Positions 1 to 6,881 of a stretch of 64,000 nucleotides of DNA are shown here, piece after piece. Within the stretch, counting starts at the first letter, position 1, and every line of letters starts with the position of its first letter. Where the stretch lies: positions 186,001 through 250,000 of the forward strand of contig JACKJB010000002.1 of the NCBI GenBank assembly GCA_020638155.1, read 5' to 3'. The position numbers were made by a program, and so were the translations under genes. The stretch comes from Rhodospirillales bacterium. GTDB taxonomy: Bacteria > Pseudomonadota > Alphaproteobacteria > Micavibrionales > Micavibrionaceae. The notes beneath the pieces were generated by a model. The model did no database searches. It saw only the letters and a program-made list of their open reading frames with translations, and was not told where the DNA came from.

Positions 1-353
1 CGTACCACCCGATGACACAGGGCAAGATCGAGCGCTGGCACCGCAGTTTAAAGAACAGCATTCTGCTGGAAAACTATTACCTGCCGGAAGACCTGGAGCG
101 GCAGGTCGAAAAGTTCGTCAATCATTACAATACGGAGAGATACCATGAGAGCCTGAACAACTTGACTCCCGAAGACGTCTGGCTTGGGAGAGGACAATCT
201 ATCCTCGAAAAACGCCGGAAAATTAAAGAGAAAACTATGAAATTACGAAAACAGTTGCATCAACAAAAGATCGCAGCTTAACATCAACCAAAGGAGCCAA
301 AAACACACCTTATTTTTTTACGCGAAGTGTCCAACATATCCTGACGACTTACA
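1..353 (+). mobile_element. Right end of an IS3-family insertion sequence (partial)
   Basis: The window opens inside the transposase frame of an insertion sequence and runs to a plausible right end. The sequence around 321-353 (AGTGTCCAACATATCCTGAC, then CGACTTACA) ends in CA, as the right ends of IS3-family elements do, and follows the transposase stop by about 70 bp. The left end and any target duplication lie outside the window, so the boundary is inferred. The element borders the defence locus to its right. Confidence 0.6.
3..281 (+). CDS. IS3-family transposase OrfB, C-terminal part
   Basis: This is the carboxy end of a DDE (rve-type) integrase/transposase that cuts and joins IS ends. 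The visible part begins YHPMTQGKIERWHRSLK, the conserved stretch around the catalytic Glu of the DDE triad in IS3-family OrfB proteins, followed by the usual NHYNTERYHESLNNLTP motif. The reading frame is open at the left edge, so the ATG at 12 is internal rather than a start. The two catalytic Asp residues are upstream of the window, so whether the gene is intact cannot be judged. Confidence 0.85.
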   Translation, partial: YHPMTQGKIERWHRSLKNSILLENYYLPEDLERQVEKFVNHYNTERYHESLNNLTPEDVWLGRGQSILEKRRKIKEKTMKLRKQLHQQKIAA

Positions 354-362
354 GTAATGTGT

Positions 363-1235
363 CTAGGCTGCCTCTAAAGCCTGTTCAAATTCTTCCATAT
401 TTTCAATTATAACGGGCGCCTCTTGAGCGTTGTCTAGATGCTCTGCAACATCAAGTCGTAATCTTTTTTTGAAGTAGTATAAGAAAGCTTGTCTGATACT
501 AATTTTGACTTTATTGGCCCTCATTTCGTAGTCGTGAGCAATGGCTTTTCTTTGTGAATCGCTAAGTTCAGGATTTGGTATAAGAACCACATCAATAAAC
601 TCATTCCATTGTCTATCATCGTTGGCTTTTGCTCCCGCGTCCTCTAAATTACGAGCATCAAAACAGCGTGATAGCAAGAAGTCTTTGAAGATGTTATCAA
701 TGTGACAAAAAGCACGTATATGCCAACGGAAACCGTCATTACCAAAGGCATGAGGCGTGACACGTCTCCATACTGGAGCTGGGCGAGAGTCATTCATGGA
801 CTGGTATTTTATTTCTAAAGACTTTTCTTTTTGTATTGCGATTATAATAGTGCGCAACACATCTATATCTACTCTGCGATGCGGGACAGGTATGAACTCC
901 GCACTAGGTATATTTGAAATCCAACATTCTTCTTTTGGTTTCATGCCACTTGTAACGAGCTCTAGTTGAGACAAGTACTGGTCTGAACTGGGCTCAATTA
1001 GTCGGGGCTGAAATGATTCAGTTGCAACGTATTTTTTATTGCTTGAGTCGTAAAATACATTCTCTGGAGCAAGTTTTTTATAGTCACTAAGGTCGTTAGA
1101 AGCTTGAGGAACAGAGACACCAAAGAAGTCTGTAATATCACTCCTATTTATTGCGCCTTCCCAAAATAAACGGAATTCAATGAATTCTAGTCTTTTTTCA
1201 GCGCCCCATCTTATTTTTGAGCTTGCGTTTTCCAT
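363..1235 (-). CDS. capW: WYL-domain transcriptional regulator (CapW-like) of the CBASS locus
   Basis: Predicted DNA-binding repressor controlling the neighbouring CBASS genes. The N-terminal 70 residues form a winged HTH (RWGAEKRLEFIEFRLFWEG then the recognition region ITDFFGVSVPQASNDL), the middle and end form WYL and WCX-type domains (SLEIKYQSM, WRRVTPHAF, FRWHIRAFC). This architecture matches the CapW/BrxR family, known repressors of CBASS and BREX loci. The frame stays open upstream to 1394, overlapping the divergent gene, but the ATG at 1235 has a Shine-Dalgarno (GGAG, 5 nt away) and matches where the family begins, so 290 aa is preferred. The gene is divergent from the CBASS operon, as expected for a regulator acting on a shared intergenic region. 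Composition is AT-rich, unlike the core genes further right. Confidence 0.85.
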   Translation of the reverse strand: MENASSKIRWGAEKRLEFIEFRLFWEGAINRSDITDFFGVSVPQASNDLSDYKKLAPENVFYDSSNKKYVATESFQPRLIEPSSDQYLSQLELVTSGMKPKEECWISNIPSAEFIPVPHRRVDIDVLRTIIIAIQKEKSLEIKYQSMNDSRPAPVWRRVTPHAFGNDGFRWHIRAFCHIDNIFKDFLLSRCFDARNLEDAGAKANDDRQWNEFIDVVLIPNPELSDSQRKAIAHDYEMRANKVKISIRQAFLYYFKKRLRLDVAEHLDNAQEAPVIIENMEEFEQALEAA

Positions 1236-1386
1236 ACTTACTCCAGTGCGAATAGTTACTTGACGGATCATTTTTTTTTGATCCATAAAGAAAGTATTCG
1301 AATCATAGAGATTCGTCAATGTAAGGATGCTGGCTAGCCGCTGGAAATCCGTACTTATGCACAAATAAAGTAATGGGGAGCCTAAG
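1236..1386. promoter_or_regulatory. Divergent promoter region between capW-like gene and CBASS operon, with inverted repeats
   Basis: This 151-bp spacer must hold promoters for both directions. Two inverted repeats are visible: GGATCA at 1265-1270 with TGATCC at 1279-1284 (8-nt T-rich gap), and CGAATC at 1299-1304 with GATTCG at 1310-1315 (5-nt gap). The second has the compact dyad form expected of a WYL/wHTH dimer operator. Which one is bound, if either, is inference. I could not settle on convincing -35/-10 pairs. Confidence 0.45.
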
Positions 1387-1620
1387 ATGAGCAATGATAA
1401 AAACTTTTGGACGCAAAAGCGTTCTGATGGAAAATGGGAAAGTAAACGGGAAGGTGCGGATCGAGCCTCAAAGGTTTCTGATACTCAAGCGGAAGCATGG
1501 GATTACTCAAAGAGTCATGCCAGGCAAGAGGGCGGTGAAGCTTTTTTGAAAAACCGGGAAGGCAGAATTCGTGAACGCAATACTTATGGGGATAACGATC
1601 CGTACCCACCCAAAGGGTAA
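1387..1620 (+). CDS. DUF2188 family small protein
   Basis: A 77-aa soluble protein recognised as DUF2188 by its core (GKWESKREGADRAS, DTQAEAWDYSKSHARQEGGEA, GRIRERNTYGDNDPYPPKG). The family is widespread in bacteria and has no established function; it is sometimes carried near defence and mobile genes. The start ATG at 1387 has a good Shine-Dalgarno (GGGGAG, 8 nt). It is the first gene of a tight four-gene run (22, 14 and 5 bp gaps) that continues with an unknown protein, a CD-NTase and a membrane effector, so it is probably co-expressed with the CBASS genes. Whether it takes part in defence is unknown. Confidence 0.8.
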   Translation: MSNDKNFWTQKRSDGKWESKREGADRASKVSDTQAEAWDYSKSHARQEGGEAFLKNREGRIRERNTYGDNDPYPPKG

Positions 1621-1642
1621 ACAAAGAAAGGAAGAGTGACTA

Positions 1643-1963
1643 ATGATGAAAGTAGAAGGTTTTGACGAGTTCCGGAAAGATCTCGATAAGCTTGCCCAAA
1701 ATGTGGCAGCGCTCGATGGTCAGCATGATGTACCTATTGACGAATTGCTGACTCCGACATTTCTATTAAAACACACGCGTTTTTCTTCAACGGATGAACT
1801 TTTCGAGCAAAGTGGGTTTAAGATTGAAAGCCCGGAAGATTTTGAGGCTATTCCTGATGAGGAGTGGGACAACTACATCCGTTCAATTTCCAATTTTAAC
1901 GACTGGGAAGCGATGCTTTCAAAAGCAGGAGAAATCTGGATCACAGAGAAGATCGGGCTTTAA
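1643..1963 (+). CDS. Small acidic protein of unknown function in CBASS operon
   Basis: A 106-aa acidic, soluble protein with no motif of known function. It has a helical N-terminus (FDEFRKDLDKLAQNVAALDG), a hydrophobic middle (LLTPTFLLKHTRFSSTDELFEQSGF) and an acidic region (DFEAIPDEEWDNYI). It resembles short conserved proteins that I believe recur next to small defence-related genes, but I cannot name a family. Two consecutive ATGs (1643, 1646) follow a GGAAGAG ribosome site. It sits 14 bp upstream of the CD-NTase, so translation is probably coupled. Possible roles are a cyclase partner, an antitoxin-like restrainer or a phage-signal sensor; all are guesses. Confidence 0.75.
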   Translation: MMKVEGFDEFRKDLDKLAQNVAALDGQHDVPIDELLTPTFLLKHTRFSSTDELFEQSGFKIESPEDFEAIPDEEWDNYIRSISNFNDWEAMLSKAGEIWITEKIGL

Positions 1964-1977
1964 AGGAGGAAATAGTA

Positions 1978-2889
1978 ATGGGTGTGACAGCACAGGAGTT
2001 GGATGAAAAGCTGGAAAAGCTTTGCGGTGCATACGCCACCCCTGTAGGGGAGAGTGAGGACGAGCGGTGCCAACGTGCTGAAAGAATGATTCGCAAGGCA
2101 ATCATAAATCATGGCCAGTTTCCGGCGGGTATCATTGAAAAAATTGATATTTTAGCGCAGGGATCATTTCGCAACGGTACAAACATCTCTACGGAAAGCG
2201 ATGTGGATGTTGCGGTCTGCTGCTTAGAGCCATTCTTCGCTGATTACAGTATGGCACGGGGATTAGGGGCGCTGGATTTTGGGAATGTGTATGTGACCTA
2301 CAGTTATTTACAATTCAAAAAAGATGTGACGAAGGCTCTGCAATCGGCCTTTGGGAATGGCGAAGTCGATACAACAGGGAAAAAGTCTTTAAAGATTAAA
2401 CCTAATAGTGGCCGTGTTGCCGCTGATGTCGTCCCCTCATTCGAGTTAAGACAATACCAGGCCGATGGGATGTATTGGCGTGGTACAAGTTTCATATCCG
2501 GCGATGGAAAAGTCATTGTAAATTGGCCCCGTCATCATACGCATTTTGCTATAGAGAAGAACAAGGCCACCTCCTACAGATATAAAAAAGTCGTGCGGGT
2601 TCTTAAAAGTTTTAGGGGGCATTTAACCGGCCAGTTGGCTGATACCCCCTCCTTCCTGATAGAAAGCATGGTCTGGAATGTTGATAATGCTTTATTTGGA
2701 CAAGATACCCTGCTGCAGGATTGCAAGTCAGTGTTGGACTGGCTCGTTATAAGACTCTCAGATTGGCAATATGCCCAAACTATGAAGGAAGCAAACATGA
2801 TAAAATGGCTATTTACAAACGAACAGCCATGGAAGTTAGCTGACGCCTTGGCGTTTGTCCTTGCTGTCAGAAAAGAATTAAGGATGTAG
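1978..2889 (+). CDS. CD-NTase (cGAS/DncV-like nucleotidyltransferase) of CBASS
   Basis: Predicted to make a cyclic di- or trinucleotide signal on phage infection. The 303-aa protein shows the polymerase-beta-type active site: G62-S63 followed by RNGT, the metal-binding pair D75 and D77 in SDVDV, and a third acid D150 in VAADVVPS. Later motifs (WPRHHTHFAI, then KATSYRYKKVVRVLK) are typical of the helical part of CD-NTases. The start at 1978 has a near-perfect AAGGAGG site. It lies between the small unknown protein and a two-TM effector, with no Cap2/Cap3, HORMA or TRIP13 genes, so this is a minimal (type I-like) CBASS. I cannot assign the clade or the nucleotide product from sequence. All catalytic residues are present, so it is probably active. 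Confidence 0.9.
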   Translation: MGVTAQELDEKLEKLCGAYATPVGESEDERCQRAERMIRKAIINHGQFPAGIIEKIDILAQGSFRNGTNISTESDVDVAVCCLEPFFADYSMARGLGALDFGNVYVTYSYLQFKKDVTKALQSAFGNGEVDTTGKKSLKIKPNSGRVAADVVPSFELRQYQADGMYWRGTSFISGDGKVIVNWPRHHTHFAIEKNKATSYRYKKVVRVLKSFRGHLTGQLADTPSFLIESMVWNVDNALFGQDTLLQDCKSVLDWLVIRLSDWQYAQTMKEANMIKWLFTNEQPWKLADALAFVLAVRKELRM

Positions 2890-2894
2890 GCTAA

Positions 2895-3557
2895 GTGATA
2901 GCAAACCATAAGATAAAATGCCTTGCTTTATTAACTCTCTCTGTTGCGACTGTAATTCTAACGCTTTCGCTTTACGTTAATGATTTGCCTGTTGGGACAT
3001 CAGATTGGGTTCGATTTTTAGTAAGAATCGCAGGTTATGCAGTAACAGTGACGGTTCTGACCGGTACTTTGTTCGATAAATATCTCTGGAGGTATTTTCC
3101 TGATTGGCTTTTGGGAATTCCGAAAATTCATGGCACATGGAAAGGTGACTTAAAGAGTCGCTGGATTAACCCGGAGACAAAGGAAGACATTCATAATTCT
3201 ATAGATCCTTATTTTCTCTCCGTCCGACAAACTTTTTCATCGTTGTATATTGAAGGTTTTTCTAAAGAATCAGGCTCATCCTCTATAAAGGCCAGTCTGC
3301 AAAAAGATGATGGGGGATGGAAAATCATTTATGCCTATGACAACGAACCAGAATTAGATTTACAAGGTAGGAGTCGAAGGCACAGAGGCGGGGCAGTAAT
3401 CAAGGTTCATGGAAAAAGAGGAAGTTATCGCTTGCTCGGAGATTATTGGACAGACAGGTGGACTCAAGGAAAGATGAGTTTTAACGACCATGCTGACGAG
3501 TGTGCCTCGGACTATCAGTCTGCAACCGCGATTTTTGTGGGCAGCAAAATTCAATAG
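2895..3557 (+). CDS. Cap15-like CBASS effector: two TM helices plus beta-barrel domain
   Basis: Predicted membrane effector that binds the nucleotide made by the upstream cyclase and damages the inner membrane. Residues about 10-28 (LALLTLSVATVILTLSLYV) and 43-64 form two membrane helices; the rest begins with PKIHGTWKGDL and continues as alternating beta-strands, the layout of Cap15 (S-2TMBeta) effectors. The 220-aa length fits the family. The start is a GTG at 2895, 5 bp after the cyclase stop with TAGG just upstream; no better ATG exists before the first helix. It ends the operon, and the island border (tRNA-Thr) follows 53 bp later. The family call rests on architecture and the GTW motif. 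Confidence 0.8.
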   Translation: MIANHKIKCLALLTLSVATVILTLSLYVNDLPVGTSDWVRFLVRIAGYAVTVTVLTGTLFDKYLWRYFPDWLLGIPKIHGTWKGDLKSRWINPETKEDIHNSIDPYFLSVRQTFSSLYIEGFSKESGSSSIKASLQKDDGGWKIIYAYDNEPELDLQGRSRRHRGGAVIKVHGKRGSYRLLGDYWTDRWTQGKMSFNDHADECASDYQSATAIFVGSKIQ

Positions 3558-3610
3558 AGGGCGTCTATATTTTGATCGAAAGAAAAGGTTTCATTGAAAT
3601 ATCGGGAAAA

Positions 3611-3685
3611 TGGTGCCGCAGAAGAGATTTGAACTCCCGACCCACGCATTACGAATGCGTTGCTCTACCCCTGAGCTACTGCGGC
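3611..3685 (-). tRNA. tRNA-Thr (anticodon CGT)
   Basis: Read on the minus strand this 75-nt stretch folds as a full cloverleaf: acceptor GCCGCAG paired with CTGCGGC, D arm GCTC-AGGGGTA-GAGC, anticodon arm ACGCA-TTCGTAA-TGCGT with anticodon CGT, T loop TTCAAAT, and an encoded CCA end. Its 3' end points at the defence island. The T stem has two G-U pairs. tRNA-Thr(CGT) is usually dispensable for decoding because the TGT isoacceptor reads ACG, and such genes are common integration sites for islands. Confidence 0.95.
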
Positions 3686-3783
3686 CCAATAAAAATTCTA
3701 TCAGTTACTAATTGGTGACTAAAAAATTATCCCAGTCGCCAAGTTATTGCAATCAAACCCTAAACCGCCTTGGGCCCACTCCT

Positions 3784-3819
3784 TACGAATGCGTTGCTCT
3801 ACCCCTGAGCTACAACGGC
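3784..3819 (-). repeat. Partial tRNA-Thr copy (5' half), second of three
   Basis: On the minus strand the first 30 nt after the acceptor match the tRNA-Thr D arm and anticodon arm exactly, up to the anticodon loop, then diverge. The acceptor strand is altered (GCCGTTG instead of GCCGCAG), and no 3' half is present, so it cannot be a functional tRNA. Its 5' end is exactly 134 bp from that of the intact gene. It shares flanking bases (CCTTACGAATG on the plus strand) with the third copy. Confidence 0.85.
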
Positions 3820-3917
3820 GCTCTATAAAATTCTTTCCGTTATCATAGCGTTATCAGAACGCCATGAAAAATACAAACCCTTGTACCGCTTGGCAAAATT
3901 CGCATGGACGTAATCCT

Positions 3918-3953
3918 TACGAATGCGTTGCTCTACCCCTGAGCTACTGCGGC
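3918..3953 (-). repeat. Partial tRNA-Thr copy (5' half), third of three
   Basis: These 36 bp are identical to the 5' half of the tRNA-Thr gene at 3611-3685, from the first acceptor base to the anticodon loop, and then diverge. The 5' end is 134 bp beyond that of the second copy, the same spacing as between copies one and two. Sequence between the copies is only weakly similar (for example a shared CCAAG/CGGT/AGGGTTTG series on the minus strand). The rest of 3558-4086 holds nothing else I can identify. Confidence 0.85.
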
Positions 3954-4086
3954 ACCTGGATGTAAAGACAGTCTGTATATAATATAGTGTCCGCTTTGTG
4001 AAGAATTTCTTTTCATCGGCGCAGTTTATATGATAAGCCGTTATAAAAATATGTAAAAATAATCGTTATATGGATTGGTATTACGG

Positions 4087-4353
4087 ATGGCTCAGCAGAG
4101 AAAAAGACCGCTGATTGTGGTGCCCGGTGCTTTGAAGGACTGGTTTGTAAAAGCATCCTGCGGGGCTGCGGATGTTGTGTTATTTGCCGAAGTGCGCGGT
4201 ATTGATCCGACCATGCCGGGGCTGGATGAATTTGAAGATATGATCGGCGGCGAAGATCTGTGGCCTGAGGATGTCGTTGGGGCTGGTTCGGTTTCGCGCG
4301 CCCGGCCCGTTTTACGCTTGATTACATTATACGGGCAGCGGCTGGATCGTTAG
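4087..4353 (+). CDS. Hypothetical protein
   Basis: An 88-aa frame beginning MAQQRKRPLIVVPGALKDWF. An in-frame TTG lies 12 bp upstream but has no better ribosome site; neither start has a clear Shine-Dalgarno. The protein is soluble, mildly acidic in the middle (DEFEDMIGGEDLWPED) and has no family I recognise. It stands alone between the tRNA remnants and the SRP RNA promoter. An ATGTAAAAAT motif sits 27 bp upstream. It could be real but poorly conserved. Confidence 0.5.
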   Translation: MAQQRKRPLIVVPGALKDWFVKASCGAADVVLFAEVRGIDPTMPGLDEFEDMIGGEDLWPEDVVGAGSVSRARPVLRLITLYGQRLDR

Positions 4354-4366
4354 AACCAAGTAAGGC

Positions 4367-4395
4367 TTGCATTTTTGGCGCGCAGCCCCTATATC
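4367..4395 (+). promoter_or_regulatory. Promoter of the SRP RNA gene
   Basis: A sigma-70-type promoter: TTGCAT at 4367-4372, a 17-bp spacer, and TATATC at 4390-4395. The expected start, about 4401-4402, coincides with the first base of the terminal stem of the SRP RNA, which supports both calls. Confidence 0.7.
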
Positions 4396-4400
4396 GGTAC

Positions 4401-4493
4401 CGGAAGGCGGCGCGGGCGATGTTTTCGCCAACCCGGTCAGGGCCGAGAGGCAGCAGCCGCAACGAACTTCATTGGGTCGTGTCCGTCTTCCAC
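4401..4493 (+). ncRNA. ffs: Small signal recognition particle RNA (4.5S type)
   Basis: RNA scaffold that binds Ffh and targets nascent membrane proteins. The core reads GTTTTCGCCAACCCGGTCAG, then GGCC-GAGA-GGC and AGCAGCC, the conserved SRP domain IV with a GNRA tetraloop (GAGA at 4445-4448). The ends pair: GGAAGGCGG (4402-4410) with CCGTCTTCC (4483-4491), nine pairs with one G-U. This defines a molecule of about 93 nt. Position just upstream of dnaX is the usual alphaproteobacterial location. A T-rich stretch follows at about 4494-4505. Confidence 0.9.
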
Positions 4494-4830
4494 TTTCCCT
4501 TTTAAATCCGTCAGGTTGTTTTTCTGTGCCGCGTTAGTTTGGCGCAGGGGCCTGCCTTTTGGCGCTGGTACTGTCTCTGGCTGCGGCTGCCCAGTCTGCC
4601 TTTCAGGCACGGGTTTTCCGGCAGGGCAACGGCCGTGACTGCGGGGGAGCCAAGGCCGATCACGCCGTATTTGACGCAGTTGATTCTCCGTCGTGGCGGT
4701 GTTCCTTAACGCGGGCCGCCCATTAAATTAAATGCAATGATTTAAAGTTATGTCAATTTTTGTGGGCCGTTTCTGTGTGCTGTTGCGGTTTGGTTTGCAA
4801 CGGGCCGGGAATCCCCTTAAATAGGAAACT
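4494..4830. other. Spacer between SRP RNA and dnaX with no convincing gene
   Basis: About 340 bp with no supported gene. One plus-strand frame running to a stop near 4730 encodes a short hydrophobic stretch followed by AQSAFQARVFRQGNGRDCGG, which looks faintly like a signal peptide and mature start, but it has no ATG, no ribosome site and no recognisable family. Frames covering the SRP RNA itself are discounted. The last 30 bp hold the dnaX ribosome site (AGGAAA). Confidence 0.5.
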
Positions 4831-6510
4831 ATGTCTGAAGAAAAACAAACGCCATACCGTGTGCTCGCGCGTAAATACCGTCCGCAGAATTTTGACGATC
4901 TGTACGGGCAGGATGCGCTGGTACGAACTTTGAAAAACGCCATTGAAAGCGGCCGGATCGCGCAGGCTTATATGCTGACCGGGATCCGCGGGACCGGGAA
5001 GACGACGACGGCGCGGATTATTGCCAAGGCGCTCAATTACAAGGGGGCTGACGGGAATGCCGGTCCGACGACCGGGCCGACCGATGACTGTGATTTGTGT
5101 AAGGCGATTGCCGAAGACCGCCACCCTGATGTGATGGAAATGGACGCGGCGAGCCGGACCGGTGTGGACGATATCCGCGAGATCCTTGACGGGGTGCGCT
5201 ATGCGCCGACTTCGGCGCGCTACAAAGTCTATATCATCGACGAAGTGCATATGCTGTCCAAGGCGGCGTTTAATGCGCTTTTGAAAACGCTGGAAGAACC
5301 GCCGGAACATGTGATTTTCATTTTTGCGACGACGGAAATCCGTAAAGTGCCGGTGACGGTGCTTTCCCGGTGCCAGCGTTTTGATTTGCGCCGGATCGAT
5401 GCGCAGACGCTGGCCAGGCTCTATAAAGATGTCGCGGCCAAGGAAAACGTGCAGGTTGAAGACGAAGCGCTGGCGCTGATTGCGCGCGCGGCGGACGGCA
5501 GTGCGCGCGACGGGATGAGCCTTCTGGACCAGGCGATTGCGCTGGGCGGAGAGACCATCACGGCCGCGCAGGTCCAGGATATGCTGGGCCTTGCCGACCG
5601 GATGCTTGTGCTGGATATCCTTGAAGCGGCGCTTAAGGGCGATTGCCCGAAGGCGCTGGATCTGGCGGCCGATCTTTATAAAAAGGGCGCCGATCCGTCG
5701 GTGCTGATTAACGATATGCTTGATTTTACGCACCTGTTGACCCGGACGCGGGCCGTGCCGCAGATGAAAGACGGGCAGGGCGCGGTGGCACAGGAAACGC
5801 TCGACCGCTTGGCTGATTTGTCGGGCAAGCTGTCGATGCCGACGCTGGGGCGGGCCTGGCAAATTCTGCTCAAGGGACTCGGCGAAGTTAATCATGCGCC
5901 TAACCCTCAGGCTGCGGCCGAGATGGTGATTATCCGCCTTGCCTATGCGGCGGACCTGCCTGATCCGGGCGAGCTTTTGAAAAAACTCAAAGACCAGCCT
6001 GCCGGAAGCGCCGCGGCGGCCCCTGCGGCGGCGGCCAGCCCGGCGGCAGCGGAACGTGCACCCGAGCCGGTCGCTATGGCTGCTGCGGGCGGCGGAGGCG
6101 TGCAGGCCGTGGCCGCAGCACCGCAGATCGCCGCGCAAGCCGTATCGGCGCATGAGCTGTGCAGCATTGCCGATATCGAAAACGTGCTGAGCGCTTCGGG
6201 AAATATGGTGCTGGCGAGTGAAGTCTACCAATATGTCCATCTGGTGAAATTGCAGCCCGGCAAGCTCGAAATCCGGCCCGAGGAGCAGGCCCGGCCAGAG
6301 CTGGCTTCGGAATTGCGGCGGGTGCTGAGCGAGATTACCGATACGCGCTGGATGGTCAGTGTTTCAGGGCTGCCCGGTGCACCGACGCTGGCGGAACAGC
6401 AGGAACAGCTGGAAGCCACCCGCATTGCGGCGGCCAAACAAAACCCGGTTGTGTGCCAGGTGCTTGAAATTTTCCCCGATGCTGCGGTAAAAGTACGCAC
6501 GAACTCATAA
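4831..6510 (+). CDS. dnaX: DNA polymerase III subunit gamma/tau
   Basis: Clamp-loader ATPase that opens the beta clamp and links polymerase cores to the helicase. The 559-aa protein has the DnaX N-terminus (YRVLARKYRPQNF), Walker A GIRGTGKT at residues 51-58, Walker B with DEVHML, sensor-type motif SRCQRF, then the clamp-loader collar domain, an Ala-rich linker at about 385-430 and a tau-like C-terminal domain. An oddity is the zinc module: only DDCDLCKAI with two Cys is visible where the family normally has three or four, so zinc binding is doubtful. The start at 4831 has AGGAAA 6 nt upstream. ybaB follows 35 bp later, the standard arrangement. Confidence 0.97.
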   Translation: MSEEKQTPYRVLARKYRPQNFDDLYGQDALVRTLKNAIESGRIAQAYMLTGIRGTGKTTTARIIAKALNYKGADGNAGPTTGPTDDCDLCKAIAEDRHPDVMEMDAASRTGVDDIREILDGVRYAPTSARYKVYIIDEVHMLSKAAFNALLKTLEEPPEHVIFIFATTEIRKVPVTVLSRCQRFDLRRIDAQTLARLYKDVAAKENVQVEDEALALIARAADGSARDGMSLLDQAIALGGETITAAQVQDMLGLADRMLVLDILEAALKGDCPKALDLAADLYKKGADPSVLINDMLDFTHLLTRTRAVPQMKDGQGAVAQETLDRLADLSGKLSMPTLGRAWQILLKGLGEVNHAPNPQAAAEMVIIRLAYAADLPDPGELLKKLKDQPAGSAAAAPAAAASPAAAERAPEPVAMAAAGGGGVQAVAAAPQIAAQAVSAHELCSIADIENVLSASGNMVLASEVYQYVHLVKLQPGKLEIRPEEQARPELASELRRVLSEITDTRWMVSVSGLPGAPTLAEQQEQLEATRIAAAKQNPVVCQVLEIFPDAAVKVRTNS

Positions 6511-6545
6511 CGATGTAAGAACAAGCAATATAAGGAAGACAGACT

Positions 6546-6869
6546 ATGGATATGCAAGCCATTATGAGGCAAGCCAAGGAAATGCAGACCCGGATGCAGC
6601 AGATGCAGGAAGAACTTGGCCATATGGAAGTGACCGGCGAATCCGGCGGCGGGATGGTGAAAGTTGTCATGACCTGCAAGCGCGACCTGAAAAAAGTTGA
6701 GATTGCGCCGGAGCTGATGTTGCCGGAAGAAAAAGAAACGCTCGAAGATCTGATCGTGGCGGCTGTGAATATGGCCGGGCAAAATGCCGAGCAGACGATG
6801 GCGAGCGAAACACAGAAAATGATGCAGGAATTCGGGCTGCCTGCTAATTTCGAACTGCCTGATTTCTAG
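6546..6869 (+). CDS. ybaB: YbaB/EbfC family nucleoid-associated protein
   Basis: Small DNA-binding protein of the YbaB/EbfC family, thought to bind DNA as a dimer and influence nucleoid structure. The 107 aa begin with the typical long helix (MRQAKEMQTRMQQMQEELG), then GESGGGMVKVVMTCKRDLKKVEIAPEL, and end in a second helical segment. It follows dnaX in the usual dnaX-ybaB pair. recR, which normally comes next, is absent here; a putative metal exporter begins 12 bp downstream instead. Confidence 0.95.
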   Translation: MDMQAIMRQAKEMQTRMQQMQEELGHMEVTGESGGGMVKVVMTCKRDLKKVEIAPELMLPEEKETLEDLIVAAVNMAGQNAEQTMASETQKMMQEFGLPANFELPDF

Positions 6870-6881
6870 GCCTTTACTTTT

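Noticed and set aside
363..1394. Longer 343-aa form of the WYL regulator
   Set aside because: The extra 53 residues overlap the divergent gene start and the operator region; the ATG at 1235 has a good ribosome site and matches the family start.
363..3557. Type II or III CBASS (with Cap2/Cap3, HORMA or TRIP13)
   Set aside because: None of these genes is present; the two small proteins show no ubiquitin-transfer, JAB or HORMA motifs.
3611..3953. Three functional tRNA-Thr genes in tandem
   Set aside because: Only the first copy has a 3' half, T arm and CCA end; the other two stop matching at the anticodon loop.
4375..4638. Open frame of 87 aa across the SRP RNA
   Set aside because: It overlaps a well-supported structured RNA, has no ribosome site and an unnatural composition.
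4753..6240. 495-aa reverse-strand frame opposite dnaX
   Set aside because: Shadow of the GC-rich codon pattern of dnaX; composition rich in Arg and His, with no domain.
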